From: Frateuria sp. Soil773
GTDB lineage: Bacteria > Pseudomonadota > Gammaproteobacteria > Xanthomonadales > Rhodanobacteraceae
Direction: 5' to 3'
DNA length: 35,801 nucleotides
Assembly: GCF_001428405.1 (NCBI RefSeq)
Contig: NZ_LMSL01000002.1
Location: 548,763-584,563 of the forward strand
This document shows positions 15,892 to 27,700 of the stretch, one piece after another. Position numbers and translations under genes: made by a program. Each line of letters opens with the position of its first letter. Within the stretch, counting starts at the first letter, position 1. The notes under the pieces were generated by a model, which made no database searches, was not told the origin of the DNA, and was given only the letters and a program-made list of their open reading frames with translations.

Positions 15892-15907
15892 CGTGACGAC
15901 GATCACA
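15892..15907. promoter_or_regulatory. CRP/Clp-like binding palindrome
   Basis: CGTGA-N6-TCACA on the plus strand (TGTGA-N6-TCACG on the minus strand) matches the CRP/Clp consensus TGTGA-N6-TCACA at nine of ten positions. On the minus strand it directly abuts a possible -10 (TTATGG, rc of 15886-15891) for the 61-residue gene starting at 15839. A protein bound here would cover the -35 region, which favours repression if that -10 is right. Confidence 0.4.
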
Positions 15908-15933
15908 CCTGAACCTTGCGCCAGAACAGAAAA

Positions 15934-15970
15934 CTGACGCTACGCGTCAGCTCGTGCCGCCCCCCGGCAC
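15934..15970. other. Two tandem perfect hairpins
   Basis: CTGACGC-TAC-GCGTCAG at 15934-15950 and GTGCCG-5-CGGCAC at 15954-15970 are separated by three bases. Read on the minus strand, the first is followed by TTTTCTG, so the pair could be the 3' end of a small minus-strand RNA or a weak terminator. No protein gene on the minus strand ends there. Confidence 0.35.
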
Positions 15971-16132
15971 AAAAGGCCGTTTCAGTCACCGTTTGTTCAC
16001 GCGCACGCCGCCAAGATCAACCCACGTTCCGCAGCGCCAGCGATCCAACGCATTCCGGTTTCTGGCGTCCGGCAACACGGTCATCCTGGATTCCCCCTGT
16101 TCCTGAGACCGCCGGGCGCCAGATCTAAACGA

Positions 16133-16165
16133 GCAAAACCCCGCCTTGGCGGGGTTTTGCTTTTT
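16133..16165 (+). terminator. Strong rho-independent terminator with no matching upstream gene
   Basis: A perfect 13-base stem GCAAAACCCCGCC / GGCGGGGTTTTGC (16133-16145 and 16148-16160) is followed by TTTTT at 16161-16165 on the plus strand. The nearest plus-strand gene upstream is pepN, which stops 534 bases earlier with an opposite-strand gene between. The terminator therefore either ends pepN read-through or marks the end of an unannotated RNA within 15840-16132. mnmG starts 235 bases later. Confidence 0.8.
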
Positions 16166-16400
16166 CCGGACCCACAAAAGGCGACGGCGCCCAGGGAGTC
16201 TCCTCCCGGGCGCCGCCATGCTCCCTTTCCCGGCACGCGATCGAACCCCTGTCTGTCCGATCTCGGCGCGCGTGTTCCGCGCAGCGTCTGCCCGTGAAAG
16301 TGCGTGTCTGGAAAAGCAGGAAGCATGCCACGCGCCCGCGCGCTCCCCCGCAAAGCCGCCTGGGCGCTACCATAACGCCCTGTTCGCCCGAGACTTTCCC
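16166..16400 (+). other. mnmG leader region with hairpin
   Basis: There is no gene in these 235 bases. CGGCGCCC and GGGCGCCG (about 16185-16217) can form an 8-base-pair stem around a purine/pyrimidine-rich loop. CTACCATAAC at 16368-16377 is a possible -10 region for mnmG, with no clear -35. The open frame in front of the mnmG start is not protein-like. Confidence 0.3.
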
Positions 16401-18275
<1,875 letters not shown>

Positions 18276-18338
18276 CCGCGTGGGCCGCCATGCCCATGGC
18301 ATCATGTGGACTTTGATCACCGGCAACGGGAGCGCGCA

Positions 18339-19100
18339 ATGGAAATCTGGATCGGTCGGGACGGCGAGCGCCACGGCCCATACAAGGAAGACGACGTGCG
18401 CGAATGGCTGCGCAGCGGCCAGTTGAGCCGCGACGACCTGGCCTGGCGCGAGGGCCTGGCCGACTGGCAGCCGCTGTCCACGCTGTTCCCCGAGGCGGCC
18501 GCCGCCGTGCCGCCGCCGGCTCCGCCGGGCCCGCGCGCGTTCTCGCCGTTCACCGCGGCCGCGCTGGAGGACTACGCCGGCTTCTGGAAGCGCGTCGCCG
18601 CCTACATCCTCGACCTCATCCTGCTCTACATCCCCACCTCGCTGATCGAAAAGATGGGCGGCGGCGACGCGGCCCGCAACGCCCTGGAGCAGGCGCTGGC
18701 CGCGTCCGGCGGCAACCCGCAACTGGCGCTGGCGGCGCAGCAGCAGTTCTATGCCGTCATGTGGCCGGCCATGCTGGCCAGCGGCCTGCTCGCCTGGGCC
18801 TATTTCGCGCTCTGCGAAAGCTCGCGCTGGCAGGCCACGGTGGGCAAGCTGGCGCTGGGCATCCGGGTGACCGACCTGCAGGGCCGGCGGATCAGCCTCG
18901 GCCGCGCCATCGGCCGCTATCCGGGCAAGATCCTCAGCGCCTTCATCCTGTGCATCGGCTTCCTCATGGTGGCCTGGACCCAGCGCAAGCAGGGCCTGCA
19001 CGACATGCTGGCCGGCACCCTGGTGCTGAACGGCCGCGCCGGCGAGTTCCAGGACGCCGCCCGCCCGCCCGACGGCCGCGGCGGCTCGTTCAGCGCCTGA
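18339..19100 (+). CDS. GYF_2 (DUF4339) plus RDD family membrane protein
   Basis: This encodes 253 residues. Residues 1-50 are a GYF_2-type domain ([21 protein letters not shown], then [13 protein letters not shown]). A Pro-rich linker (about 58-70) leads to an RDD domain (80-240) with [16 protein letters not shown] in helix 1, a middle helix pair (about 138-160) and the conserved [20 protein letters not shown], then a final helix near 205-222. Such proteins sit in the inner membrane; the GYF_2 part probably binds peptide partners in the cytoplasm. The substrate or role is not known. ATG 18339 has GGGAG seven bases upstream. It may be co-transcribed with mnmG (63-base gap). A longer frame with a start at 18306 is less likely. 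Confidence 0.9.
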   Translation: MEIWIGRDGERHGPYKEDDVREWLRSGQLSRDDLAWREGLADWQPLSTLFPEAAAAVPPPAPPGPRAFSPFTAAALEDYAGFWKRVAAYILDLILLYIPTSLIEKMGGGDAARNALEQALAASGGNPQLALAAQQQFYAVMWPAMLASGLLAWAYFALCESSRWQATVGKLALGIRVTDLQGRRISLGRAIGRYPGKILSAFILCIGFLMVAWTQRKQGLHDMLAGTLVLNGRAGEFQDAARPPDGRGGSFSA

Positions 19101-19258
19101 TCCCCGCCTCCCCGACTAGGGCCGGCGCCCGCCGCTTCCGGAGCCGCGACCCCGTGGCCCCGGCACGGCCGGAGCCCGGCCGGCGGCTTGTTATCATCGC
19201 CCGCTTAGGTTTCTTCCATCCGGCGCCGCGCGCCACGCCAAGGAATCCATCGTCACCC

Positions 19259-21592
19259 ATGCTCAGCATCGAACAACGCATCGCCAACGACATCGCCGCC
19301 AAGCCCGCGCAGGTCCAGGCAGCCGTGGAACTGCTCGACGGCGGCGCCACCGTGCCGTTCATCGCGCGCTACCGCAAGGAAGCCACCGGCGGCCTGGACG
19401 ACACCCAGTTGCGCCTGCTGGAAGAGCGCCTGCGCTACCTGCGCGAACTGGAGGAGCGGCGCGCCGCGATCCTCGCCAGCGTGGAAGAACAGGGCAAGCT
19501 GACCGATGCGCTGAAGGACGAACTGCTCGGCGCCGACACCAAGGCGCGGCTGGAAGACCTCTACCTGCCCTACAAGCCCAAGCGCCGCACCAAGGCGCAG
19601 ATCGCGCGCGAGGCCGGCCTGGAACCGCTGGCGCAGGGCCTGCGCGACGATCCCACGCAATCGCCCGAGGCGCTGGCCGCGGCGTACGTCGATGCCGACA
19701 AGGGCGTCGCCGACGTGCGCGCGGCGCTGGACGGCGCGCGCGCGATCCTGATGGAGTCGATCGCCGAAGACGCCCACCTGATCGGCGAACTGCGCGACTG
19801 GCTGTGGGCGCAAGGCCAGATCCGCGCGAAGGTGGTGGAAGGCAAGGAGAACGAAGGCGCGAAGTTCCGCGACTACTTCGACCACGTCGAACCGATCGGC
19901 AAGATCCCCTCGCACCGCCTGCTCGCCCTGATGCGCGCGCGCAACGAAGGCATCATCGAGCTGGAGCTGAGCCCGGGCGCCGACGCCGAGCAGGGCCACC
20001 TCGAAGGCGAGGGCCGCGTCGCCGCGCGCGCCGGCATCCTCGACCGCGGCCGCCCCGCCGACGCCTGGCTGCGCGAGACGGTGCGCCTGACCTGGCGCGT
20101 GAAGCTGCACCTGCACCTCACCCTGGACCTGTTCGGCCGCGTGCGTGAAGGCGCCGAGGACGAGGCGATCCGCGTGTTCGGCGACAACCTCAAGGACCTG
20201 ATGCTGGCCGCACCCGCCGGCGCGAAAACGGTGATGGGACTGGACCCGGGCATCCGCACCGGCTGCAAGGTCGCGGTGGTCGATCCCACCGGCAAGCTGC
20301 TCGCCACCGACACCATCTATCCGCACGAGCCGCGGCGGCAGTGGAACGAATCGCTGGCCTCGCTGGCCCGGCTGTGTAGGCAGCACGGCGTGGACCTGAT
20401 CGCCATCGGCAACGGCACCGCCTCGCGCGAGACCGACAAGCTGGCCGGCGAGCTGATCAAGGGGCTCGCCAAGAGCCATCCGGAGCACAGGCTGTCGAAG
20501 GTCGTGGTCAGCGAGGCCGGCGCCTCGGTGTACTCCGCCTCGGAAACCGCCGCCAAGGAATTCCCCGAGCTGGACGTGAGCCTGCGCGGCGCCGTCTCCA
20601 TCGCGCGGCGCCTGCAGGACCCGCTGGCCGAGCTGGTGAAGATCGAGCCGAAGGCGATCGGCGTGGGCCAGTACCAGCACGACGTGAACCAGGTGAAGCT
20701 GGCGCGCGCGCTGGACGCGAAGGTGGAGGACTGCGTGAACGCCGTCGGCGTGGACGTGAACACCGCCTCGGCCGCGCTGCTGTCGCGCGTGGCCGGCCTT
20801 TCCGCCAGCGTGGCCGAGAACGTGGTGAAGCACCGCGACGCCAACGGCCCGTTCGCCAACCGCAAGGCGCTGCTCAAGGTGCCGCGGCTGGGCGACAAGG
20901 CGTTCGAGCAGTGCGCCGGCTTCCTGCGCGTGCCCAGCGGCGACAACCCGCTGGACGCCAGCGCGGTGCATCCGGAAGCCTATCCGGTGGTCGAGCGGAT
21001 CATCGCCCAGTGCGGCCGCGAGGTGAAATCCATCATCGGCGACGCCGGCTTCCTGCGCGGCCTCAAGCCCGAGCAGTTCACCGACGACACCTTCGGCGTG
21101 CCGACCGTGCGCGACATCCTCAAGGAACTGGAGAAGCCCGGCCGCGACCCGCGGCCCGAGTTCGTCGCGCCGAGCTTCGCCGAGGGCGTGGAGGACGTGA
21201 AGGACCTCAGGCCCGGCATGATCCTCGAAGGCCGCGTCACCAACGTCGCCGCGTTCGGCGCCTTCGTCGACATCGGCGTGCACCAGGACGGCCTGGTCCA
21301 CGTCTCGGCGCTGTCGCACACCTTCGTGAAGGACCCGCGCGACGCGGTGAAGGCGGGCGACATCGTCAAGGTGAAGGTGATGGAGGTGGACCTGCCGCGC
21401 CAGCGCATCGGCCTGTCGATGCGGCTGGACGACGAGCCGGGCCAGGCACGCGGCGGCCGCACCGGCAACGCCGGCGATGCGCGCGGCCAGCGCGACGGCC
21501 GCGGCCAGCGCCCCGGCGCCGCGCCCAAGGCCGCCCCCGCCCCGGCCAACAGTGCCTTCGCCGATGCCCTGTCGCGCGCGATGAAGCGCTGA
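19259..21592 (+). CDS. tex: Tex family RNA-binding transcription accessory protein
   Basis: This encodes 777 residues, typical of Tex. Order seen: N-terminal helical region ([20 protein letters not shown], then [18 protein letters not shown]), YqgF/RNaseH-like core ([18 protein letters not shown], about 322-450), helix-hairpin-helix pair ([18 protein letters not shown] and the [18 protein letters not shown] region, about 500-565) and a C-terminal S1 domain (about 650-720, [20 protein letters not shown]). The tail is rich in Gly, Arg and Ala. It binds nucleic acid and affects transcription; its precise role is unsettled. In the 158-base leader, TTATCAT near 19191-19197 is a possible -10. ATG 19259 has AAGGA rather far upstream. 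Confidence 0.96.
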   Translation: MLSIEQRIANDIAAKPAQVQAAVELLDGGATVPFIARYRKEATGGLDDTQLRLLEERLRYLRELEERRAAILASVEEQGKLTDALKDELLGADTKARLEDLYLPYKPKRRTKAQIAREAGLEPLAQGLRDDPTQSPEALAAAYVDADKGVADVRAALDGARAILMESIAEDAHLIGELRDWLWAQGQIRAKVVEGKENEGAKFRDYFDHVEPIGKIPSHRLLALMRARNEGIIELELSPGADAEQGHLEGEGRVAARAGILDRGRPADAWLRETVRLTWRVKLHLHLTLDLFGRVREGAEDEAIRVFGDNLKDLMLAAPAGAKTVMGLDPGIRTGCKVAVVDPTGKLLATDTIYPHEPRRQWNESLASLARLCRQHGVDLIAIGNGTASRETDKLAGELIKGLAKSHPEHRLSKVVVSEAGASVYSASETAAKEFPELDVSLRGAVSIARRLQDPLAELVKIEPKAIGVGQYQHDVNQVKLARALDAKVEDCVNAVGVDVNTASAALLSRVAGLSASVAENVVKHRDANGPFANRKALLKVPRLGDKAFEQCAGFLRVPSGDNPLDASAVHPEAYPVVERIIAQCGREVKSIIGDAGFLRGLKPEQFTDDTFGVPTVRDILKELEKPGRDPRPEFVAPSFAEGVEDVKDLRPGMILEGRVTNVAAFGAFVDIGVHQDGLVHVSALSHTFVKDPRDAVKAGDIVKVKVMEVDLPRQRIGLSMRLDDEPGQARGGRTGNAGDARGQRDGRGQRPGAAPKAAPAPANSAFADALSRAMKR

Positions 21593-21597
21593 CGCAC

Positions 21598-21637
21598 CGG
21601 ACGCATGCCGCGCTGGCTGCAGTGCAGCATGCGTCCG
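21598..21637 (+). terminator. Long hairpin downstream of tex
   Basis: CGGACGCATGC (21598-21608) pairs perfectly with GCATGCGTCCG (21627-21637), with a small inner stem GCTGC-AGT-GCAGC sharing bases. It lies six bases after the tex stop. There is no T-tract on either side, so it may stabilise the 3' end or act as a non-canonical terminator. Confidence 0.35.
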
Positions 21638-21646
21638 CGTATGGTC

Positions 21647-21674
21647 TTGGATTAACGTAACGCAGTCATAACAA
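21647..21674 (+). promoter_or_regulatory. Possible sigma70 promoter for the GDSL autotransporter
   Basis: TTGGAT (21647-21652) and TAACAA (21669-21674), 16 bases apart, lie 22 bases before the start codon at 21697. This is a modest match; the leader would be short. Confidence 0.35.
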
Positions 21675-21696
21675 AAACCCCGGGAGCCCTACCGCC

Positions 21697-23553
21697 ATGC
21701 CTCGTACCCGCCATCTAGCCGGCGCGATCTGCGCCGCCCTGCTGTTCAGCACGGCCGCCGGCGCCACCGATTTCAGCAAGGTCGTCGTGATCGGCGACAG
21801 CCTCAGCGACAGCGGCAACATCTCGCTGGCCACCGCCCCGGGCGTCCAGCCGCCGCTGCGCTTCACCACCAACCCCGGCACCACCACCGCCGAGAACGTG
21901 GCCAAGGCGCTCGGCTTCACCCTGAGCCCGTCGCTCGCCGGCGGCACCGACTACGCGTTCGGCGGCGCCGGGCTGCTGCACAACGCCGCCGCCGGCCCGA
22001 TCCCGACCCTGCCGCAGCAGTTGCAGATGTACCTCGGCGCGAACGGCGGCAAGGCCGACGCGAACGCCCTGTACCAGGTCTGGGGCGGCGCCAACGACAT
22101 CTTCTACCTGACCGCCACCACGACCGACCCGAACGCGCTGGCCGCCGGCGCCGGCGCCGCCGCGCAGACCGAGGTGAAGCTGCTCGGCCAGCTTCAGGCC
22201 GCCGGCGCCAAGTACGTGGTCGTCTACAACCTGCCCGACATCGGCAAGACGCCGTCCGCCGCGGCCGGCGGTGCGGCCGCGCAGGCCGGCGGCACCCAGC
22301 TCTCGCTGGTCTACAACGGCATACTCGACGCCGGCGTGAACCAGCTCAGCGGCAGCGGCCTGAACGTGATCCCGGTGAACACGTTCCAGTTGCTCAACGA
22401 GGTGATCGCCAACCCGGCGGCCTACGGCTTCAGCAACGTGACCGCGCCGGCCTGCACCGGCGGCGACGGCAGCTCGGCGCATTGCGGCCCGCAGGGTTCG
22501 GGCCTGCCGGTGACCTATGCGCCGGGCACCGAGAAGACCTACCTGTTCGCCGATGGCGTGCATCCGACCACCGCCGCCCACGCCATGCTCGGCCAGTACG
22601 TGGTGTCGGTGATCCGCGCGCCGGAGCAGATCTCGATGCTCGGCGAAGCGCCGCTGGCCGCCAGCGCCGCGCAGTACCGCGCCATCCGCGACCAGATGCT
22701 GATCGACGGCCAGGGCAGCGACACGCGCCTGTTCGCCAGCGTGGACTACGGCCGCCAGCGCTTCGACCGCAGCGCCAACTCGCCGAAGACCGACAGCGAC
22801 AACGTCAACCTCACGATCGGCGCCGACGTGCGCGCCAGCGAGCACGTCTCGGTGGGCGTGGCCCTCGGCCTCGGCCAGAGCAACGCCGACTTCGCCGGTG
22901 GCGGCGGCTACAAGCTGCAGGACATCTCCGGCCTCGGCTATGCCGTGTACCACAACGGCGGCGGCTATATCGGCGGCTTCGCCAGCTTCGGCCAGTCCAA
23001 CTTCAAGGACATCGAGCGCACCATGATGATCGGCGCCGCCCGCCGCAGCGAAAGCGGCAAGGCGGACGGCTCGCACCTGGGCGGCGGTGCCGAGGGCGGC
23101 TGGTGGTTCGCGTTCGACAACGGCCTGCGCACCGGCCCCTTCGCCAAGGCCGAATGGCAGACCATCAAGGTCAACGGCTACAGCGAGAGCGGCAACGACA
23201 GCACCTCGATGTGGTTCGGCCGGCAGCAGCGCGACGCGCTGATCGGCACGCTCGGCTGGCGCCTGCAGGGCAACTGGCAGGCCGGCAGCACCACGCTGTC
23301 GCCGTACGTCGAGATCGCCTGGAACCACGACGACAAGGCCGACCCGCGCGAGGTCACCGCCGGCGTCAACGGCATGTCCGGCCACTTCGCGCTCACCGGC
23401 TTCACCCCGGACAAGACCTGGACCAGCGCCGACGTCGGCCTGAGCACCCGGTTCAGCTCCAACGTGACCGGCTGGCTCGCCTACAGCGGCCGCTTCAGCG
23501 ACCAGAGCCAGAAGAACAACAGCGTGAACCTCGGCGTCAAGATCGGCTTCTGA
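21697..23553 (+). CDS. GDSL/SGNH esterase autotransporter (EstA/EstP type)
   Basis: This encodes 618 residues. The signal peptide is at 1-23 (cleavage near AGA-TDF). The passenger is an SGNH hydrolase: block I GDSLSDSGN with nucleophile Ser35, block III GGANDIF with Asn133, and block V DGVHPT with Asp286 and His289 completing the catalytic set. From about residue 335 to the end lies an autotransporter beta-barrel (alternating strands, DSDNVNLTIGADVRAS, terminal Phe in NLGVKIGF). It should display an esterase/lipase on the outer surface (type Va secretion). Length agrees with EstA-like proteins. It has its own possible promoter and a strong terminator 17 bases after the stop, so it is monocistronic. 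Confidence 0.94.
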   Translation: MPRTRHLAGAICAALLFSTAAGATDFSKVVVIGDSLSDSGNISLATAPGVQPPLRFTTNPGTTTAENVAKALGFTLSPSLAGGTDYAFGGAGLLHNAAAGPIPTLPQQLQMYLGANGGKADANALYQVWGGANDIFYLTATTTDPNALAAGAGAAAQTEVKLLGQLQAAGAKYVVVYNLPDIGKTPSAAAGGAAAQAGGTQLSLVYNGILDAGVNQLSGSGLNVIPVNTFQLLNEVIANPAAYGFSNVTAPACTGGDGSSAHCGPQGSGLPVTYAPGTEKTYLFADGVHPTTAAHAMLGQYVVSVIRAPEQISMLGEAPLAASAAQYRAIRDQMLIDGQGSDTRLFASVDYGRQRFDRSANSPKTDSDNVNLTIGADVRASEHVSVGVALGLGQSNADFAGGGGYKLQDISGLGYAVYHNGGGYIGGFASFGQSNFKDIERTMMIGAARRSESGKADGSHLGGGAEGGWWFAFDNGLRTGPFAKAEWQTIKVNGYSESGNDSTSMWFGRQQRDALIGTLGWRLQGNWQAGSTTLSPYVEIAWNHDDKADPREVTAGVNGMSGHFALTGFTPDKTWTSADVGLSTRFSSNVTGWLAYSGRFSDQSQKNNSVNLGVKIGF

Positions 23554-23569
23554 TCCGGCCATGACCGCC

Positions 23570-23603
23570 CACGAAAAAGCCGCCCTCGGGCGGCTTTTTC
23601 GTG
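23570..23603. terminator. Bidirectional rho-independent terminator
   Basis: A perfect 15-base stem CACGAAAAAGCCGCC / GGCGGCTTTTTCGTG surrounds a CTCG loop. The GC core is flanked by five T on both strands, so it serves both the esterase gene from the left and the convergent lipoprotein gene (stop at 23628) from the right. Confidence 0.9.
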
Positions 23604-23627
23604 CATCCGGCGAATGGCTCGCCGGGC

Positions 23628-24494
23628 TTACTTGTTCTTGCCGCCGGTAGCCATGCCGAGCATGTCGACCGCCTGCTTGTGCAGGTTCGCAGCCTCGTCG
23701 TCGCCGAGCGCATCGACCTTGCCGCCCGCCTCGGACTGCTTCACCACCAGGTTGCCGTCCTTGTCCCAGCTCGCCCGCTCGATCGAGCCGGGCTTGGCGT
23801 CCTTGCTGGACTTCTTCTGCTGCACCACCACCCACGGCTTGCCGTCCTTGTAGGCGAAATCGGTGCTGGTGAAGCCCTTGTCGCCATAGTCGGCCTGGGC
23901 GCGGATGAACTGCACGGCGCCGGCGGAACGGAACACCTGCCAGGCGCGCGACACGTCCGGCTCCAGCTTGGAGCCCTGGGTGATCTTCATGCCGCCGATC
24001 TGCTTCTGCGCGGCCTTGAACGCATCCAGCTCCTTCTCGGCCGGGGTCTGCTCGGCCACCAGCTGGATCGAGACCTGGTTCGAGGCGCCCTTGGTCAGCA
24101 CCGGCGCCTGCAGCGGCATCGTGTAGTGGCGCTCACCGTCGGTCAACTGGGCCTGCACCACGTACAGGTTGGCCGGGCTGACGTCCGCCGGGTTGAACTC
24201 CAGCTCGAACGACTGCGGCAACTGCACCGGGGCCACGGTCTTGCTGGCCAGCGGCTTGCCGTCCTGGGCCGAGACGTCGACCAGGGAGATCTCCAGCTTC
24301 GCCTCCGGCGACAACTGCGCCGGGTCGCGCAGGGCGATCGTGCCGCTGACCTTGTTCGCCTGGGTGGCCGCGGCGGCGGCCGGAGCCTCGCCGTCCGTGC
24401 CCGTAGCCGTGCCCTGCGGCGAAGAACCGGAGCCATTGCACCCGGCCAGGGCCAACGCGGCTACCGACATCAACGACCAGACCATCCTGCGCAT
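23628..24494 (-). CDS. Lipoprotein with YbaY/YscW-like domain
   Basis: This encodes 288 residues. The lipoprotein signal MRRMVWSLMSVAALALAGC puts the lipidated Cys at 19, followed by a Gly/Ser/Ala-rich linker. Residues about 45-150 resemble the YbaY/YscW lipoprotein domain (VSGTIALRDPAQLSPEAKLEI, then LPQSFELEFNPADV). The C-terminal half (about 150-288) is mixed alpha/beta and I do not recognise it; it ends in a Lys-rich tail. It is probably anchored in the outer membrane; function unknown. ATG 24494 is fixed by the signal peptide and by AGAGG eight bases upstream. A longer upstream frame is not credible. It lies 269 bases downstream of the receptor gene, with a terminator between. Confidence 0.85.
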   Translation of the reverse strand: MRRMVWSLMSVAALALAGCNGSGSSPQGTATGTDGEAPAAAAATQANKVSGTIALRDPAQLSPEAKLEISLVDVSAQDGKPLASKTVAPVQLPQSFELEFNPADVSPANLYVVQAQLTDGERHYTMPLQAPVLTKGASNQVSIQLVAEQTPAEKELDAFKAAQKQIGGMKITQGSKLEPDVSRAWQVFRSAGAVQFIRAQADYGDKGFTSTDFAYKDGKPWVVVQQKKSSKDAKPGSIERASWDKDGNLVVKQSEAGGKVDALGDDEAANLHKQAVDMLGMATGGKNK

Positions 24495-24684
24495 GAGGAA
24501 ACCTCTATCTGCTGTGTTTGAAACGGGGCACGGTAAACAGGCGCCCGGCGCCCGGTCGTTTCCGTGGGGGAAGCGGCAAGCATAGCCCAAAAGTCCCCTT
24601 CCGGAAAAGTCAATAGAGACCGCCGCCACAGACCGGGGCCCACGTCGCAGGGCGGCAAGGCCGAATCCAGCGACTGCGCCGCAT

Positions 24685-24714
24685 AAAAAAACCGCCGGGG
24701 AAATCCCCGGCGGT
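24685..24714 (-). terminator. Rho-independent terminator of the TonB-dependent receptor gene
   Basis: The stem ACCGCCGGGG / CCCCGGCGGT (24691-24700 and 24705-24714) with an AAAT loop is followed on the minus strand by TTTTTT (24690-24685). It lies about 50 bases after the receptor stop codon. Confidence 0.88.
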
Positions 24715-24762
24715 CGTATCGAGACTGCATCAACCGCCTGCAGTTTCAGTATCGCTCAAGCA

Positions 24763-27700
24763 TCAGAAGTCGTACGAGACGCCGAAGCGGAAGTAGCGCG
24801 GAGTCTGCGAGCTGATCGGACGCCGGAAGCTGGAACTCGACTGCAGGGCGTAGATCTGCGTGGTCGTCTGCTTGTCGAACACGTTGTAGACCATGACGTT
24901 GAAGGCGAGCTTCTTGCCAGCCCACTCCGGCCGGTACTCGGCACTCAGGTCCAGACGGTACGTCCACGGATTGCGCTTGGTACCCGGCTGGAACGGCTTG
25001 CCGCTGCAGAAGTGGTAGTAGCCGCCGGTGTAGGCCAGGCCGGGGTTGGTCTGGTCAGGACCATAGAGGCCCAGGCAGGTGATCGGCGCGCCGGAAGCGA
25101 TGGACATGTTGCCCGACAGCATCCATTCCGGGGTGATCTGGTAGGAGCCATAGGCCTTCAGCTGATGGCGACGGTCGTTCGACAGGTAGCCGTTGGCGTA
25201 GTCCATGACCTGGGCGTAATCCCAGTCCACCGTGGCCGACACGTCGGTCTGGCCGATGTCCGTACGCACCTGGCCTTCGCTGTTGCCGTAGCTGCGCGAG
25301 AACAGGTAGTCGACCTTGCCGAACCACTTGCCGTCGAACGGATGCTCCAGGAACAGATCCAGGCCGTAGTACTTGCGCTTCATCGTGGTGTTGAAGCCGA
25401 AGTCCTTCCTCCAGTCCATCGGCACGTCGTAGTAGCCGCCGCCGATCTTCGCGATCGAGAACACCGTGTTCTTGCCCGGGTTGATCAGGAAGCTGCCCGG
25501 AATCAGGCCCGGATCGTAGGTGGCCGGATCGATGCCCATCTTGTTCATCTTGGCGATGATCGAGGGAGAATCGCCGATATCGTCGATCGCATTGCGCAGG
25601 TTGCGGTAGGTCGCCTTGGCGCCGTACACCCACGCATCGCCCAGCTTCTTGTCGAAGCCGAGGATGTACTCGTCCTGGTACTCCGACTTCAGGTTGTGGG
25701 CGCTGCCGACCTTCGGATCGCGCGGCTGGCCGTACTCGCCGTTGGCGGAGAACGGATTGCCCGCGCCCACGCTGGCGTCGATCGGATGCAGGCCGGTCGG
25801 GATACCGTTCGAGTCGATGCCCTCGTAGGTGTAGAACTCGCGGGTGTACAGCGAGGAACCCGCCGCGCGCAGCGCCACGCTGGTGGGCAGGGCGAGGTAG
25901 TAGCGGCCGGCGTTGCCGTAGATCTTGAAGCTGGAATCGCCGTTGACGTCCCAGCTGAAGCCCACGCGCGGCGCCCACTGCGGCGAGGTCAGGCGCAGGT
26001 ACGGCTTGCCGCCGGCGTTGTAGTTGGTGAACTGGTCGTTGCGCAGGCCGAGCTTGACCAGCCAGCGGTCGGTGACCTGCCAGCTGTCCTCGATGTACTG
26101 CGCACGCTGCGACACGCGGACCGACGCGTTGTCGTGATACCTGTAGCGAGCAACGTAGTAGCCAGTCTCGCCGCCCGGCTGCGACCCGGTATTCTTCACC
26201 CAGGGCCGGTTTTCCCAGCCCGCCCCAGTCTCAGGGCCACCGGCGACGTAGGTATCGGGATCACCCTGGTTGTTGTATTCCCAGGCATAACCCAGGCCGG
26301 CATCCGGGAACTTGGTGCCCGCGTCGATGTTCTTCACGTCCTGGTTATCGATACCGGCGGTGATGGTGTGGTCACCAAGCCGATAGCTCAGGTCGACGCG
26401 CAGATTGGTGCTGACCGAACGATGGCCGGGCAGGTTTTCCGTCGCGACGGTCTGGCTGTTGGTGATGGGGTTGCCGCCGTTCAGGGCCGGATTCTGGTCC
26501 TGCGCGCTGAAGAGGTACGGATAGGTCGGATCGTAGCCCGGCGTATTGCTGTACCAGGTGCCCTTCATCTTGCCGTACAGCACGCTCGCGGTCAGGTCGT
26601 CCGTGATGTAGCTGGTGAACTTGGCCGTATAGACGTCCGCGCCATTCTTGGTCTGGGTGTCGTAGCTGTTGAACGCGCCTTCCGTCTTGGTGGCGTAGTT
26701 GTAGCTGTACAGCGAACCCTCGTAGGAGGACTTGCTGGACGCACCCGTCACTTCGAGGATGTTGCTGTCGGTGATGTTCCAGTCCAGCTTGCCGTACCAC
26801 TTCGGATTGTCGTAGCGGTAATGGGTGACGTACGGCGCCACGTTGGAGCCGGTGGAACGGCCCGGCTGGCGCTCGGCTTCCACCGCCGCGAACACGAACA
26901 GCTTGTCCTTGATCAGCGGGCCGCCGACGTAGGCGTCCACCGTGGTGGTCGACGACTTGTTGTCAGAACGGTACTGGCGGATCTTGCCGCGCGAGCCGTC
27001 CTTGTTGACGTAGTAGTAGTCCTTCGGATCGCTCTTGAGATCCTTGGGGGTCCACTGGACCTGGCCGCCGAAGTGCCACTCGTTGGTGCCGCGCTTGCCG
27101 ACCTGGCTGATCACGCCGCCGTCGGAACGGCCGTACGCCGCGCCGTAGCCGCCGCTCAGGATTTCCTGCTGGTCGATCGCGCCGTACGGCAGGGTGATGC
27201 CGCCGAAGTTGCTGAGCGGGTCGGTGGTGTTGAAACCGTTGAGGTAGTACGCGTTCTCGGTCACCGAAGCGCCGCCGAACGACACCACCGAACCACCGGT
27301 GGCATTGGTGAAGTACGTGCTACCGGCAACCACGCCCGGCGCCAGCAGGGCGATGGCTTCGGCGCTGCGGGCCAGCGGCAGCTTGGCCAGCTGCTCGGAG
27401 GTGATGACGGTGCGCGAGTCGACGCCCGTCACGTCGATCGACGGCAGGGCATTGGCCGTCACGGTCAGGCCGCTCAGGTTCTGGGCGTTTTCGGCATTGG
27501 CCGAGGCGCCGAAGGACACGTCGGTGCTCGAACCCACGCGCAGGGTCACGTTGGAGCGCGAATCGACGACCTGGCCGTTGCGCTGCAGCGAAACGGTGTA
27601 GGTGCCCAGCGGCAACTGGCTGGCCGAGTAGGCCCCGTTGGCATCCACAGCGACCGTGCGGCTCACGCCCGACGAGCTCTTGATGACGACGCTGTCGCCA

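Noticed and set aside
15916-16128. A 70-codon plus-strand open frame before the orphan terminator
   Set aside because: No ribosome site; Arg/Ser/Pro-rich sequence without protein character; overlaps the hairpins.
16236-16255. A T-loop-like GGTTCGATC on the minus strand, suggesting a tRNA
   Set aside because: The flanking bases do not form a T-stem and there is no acceptor or anticodon stem around it.
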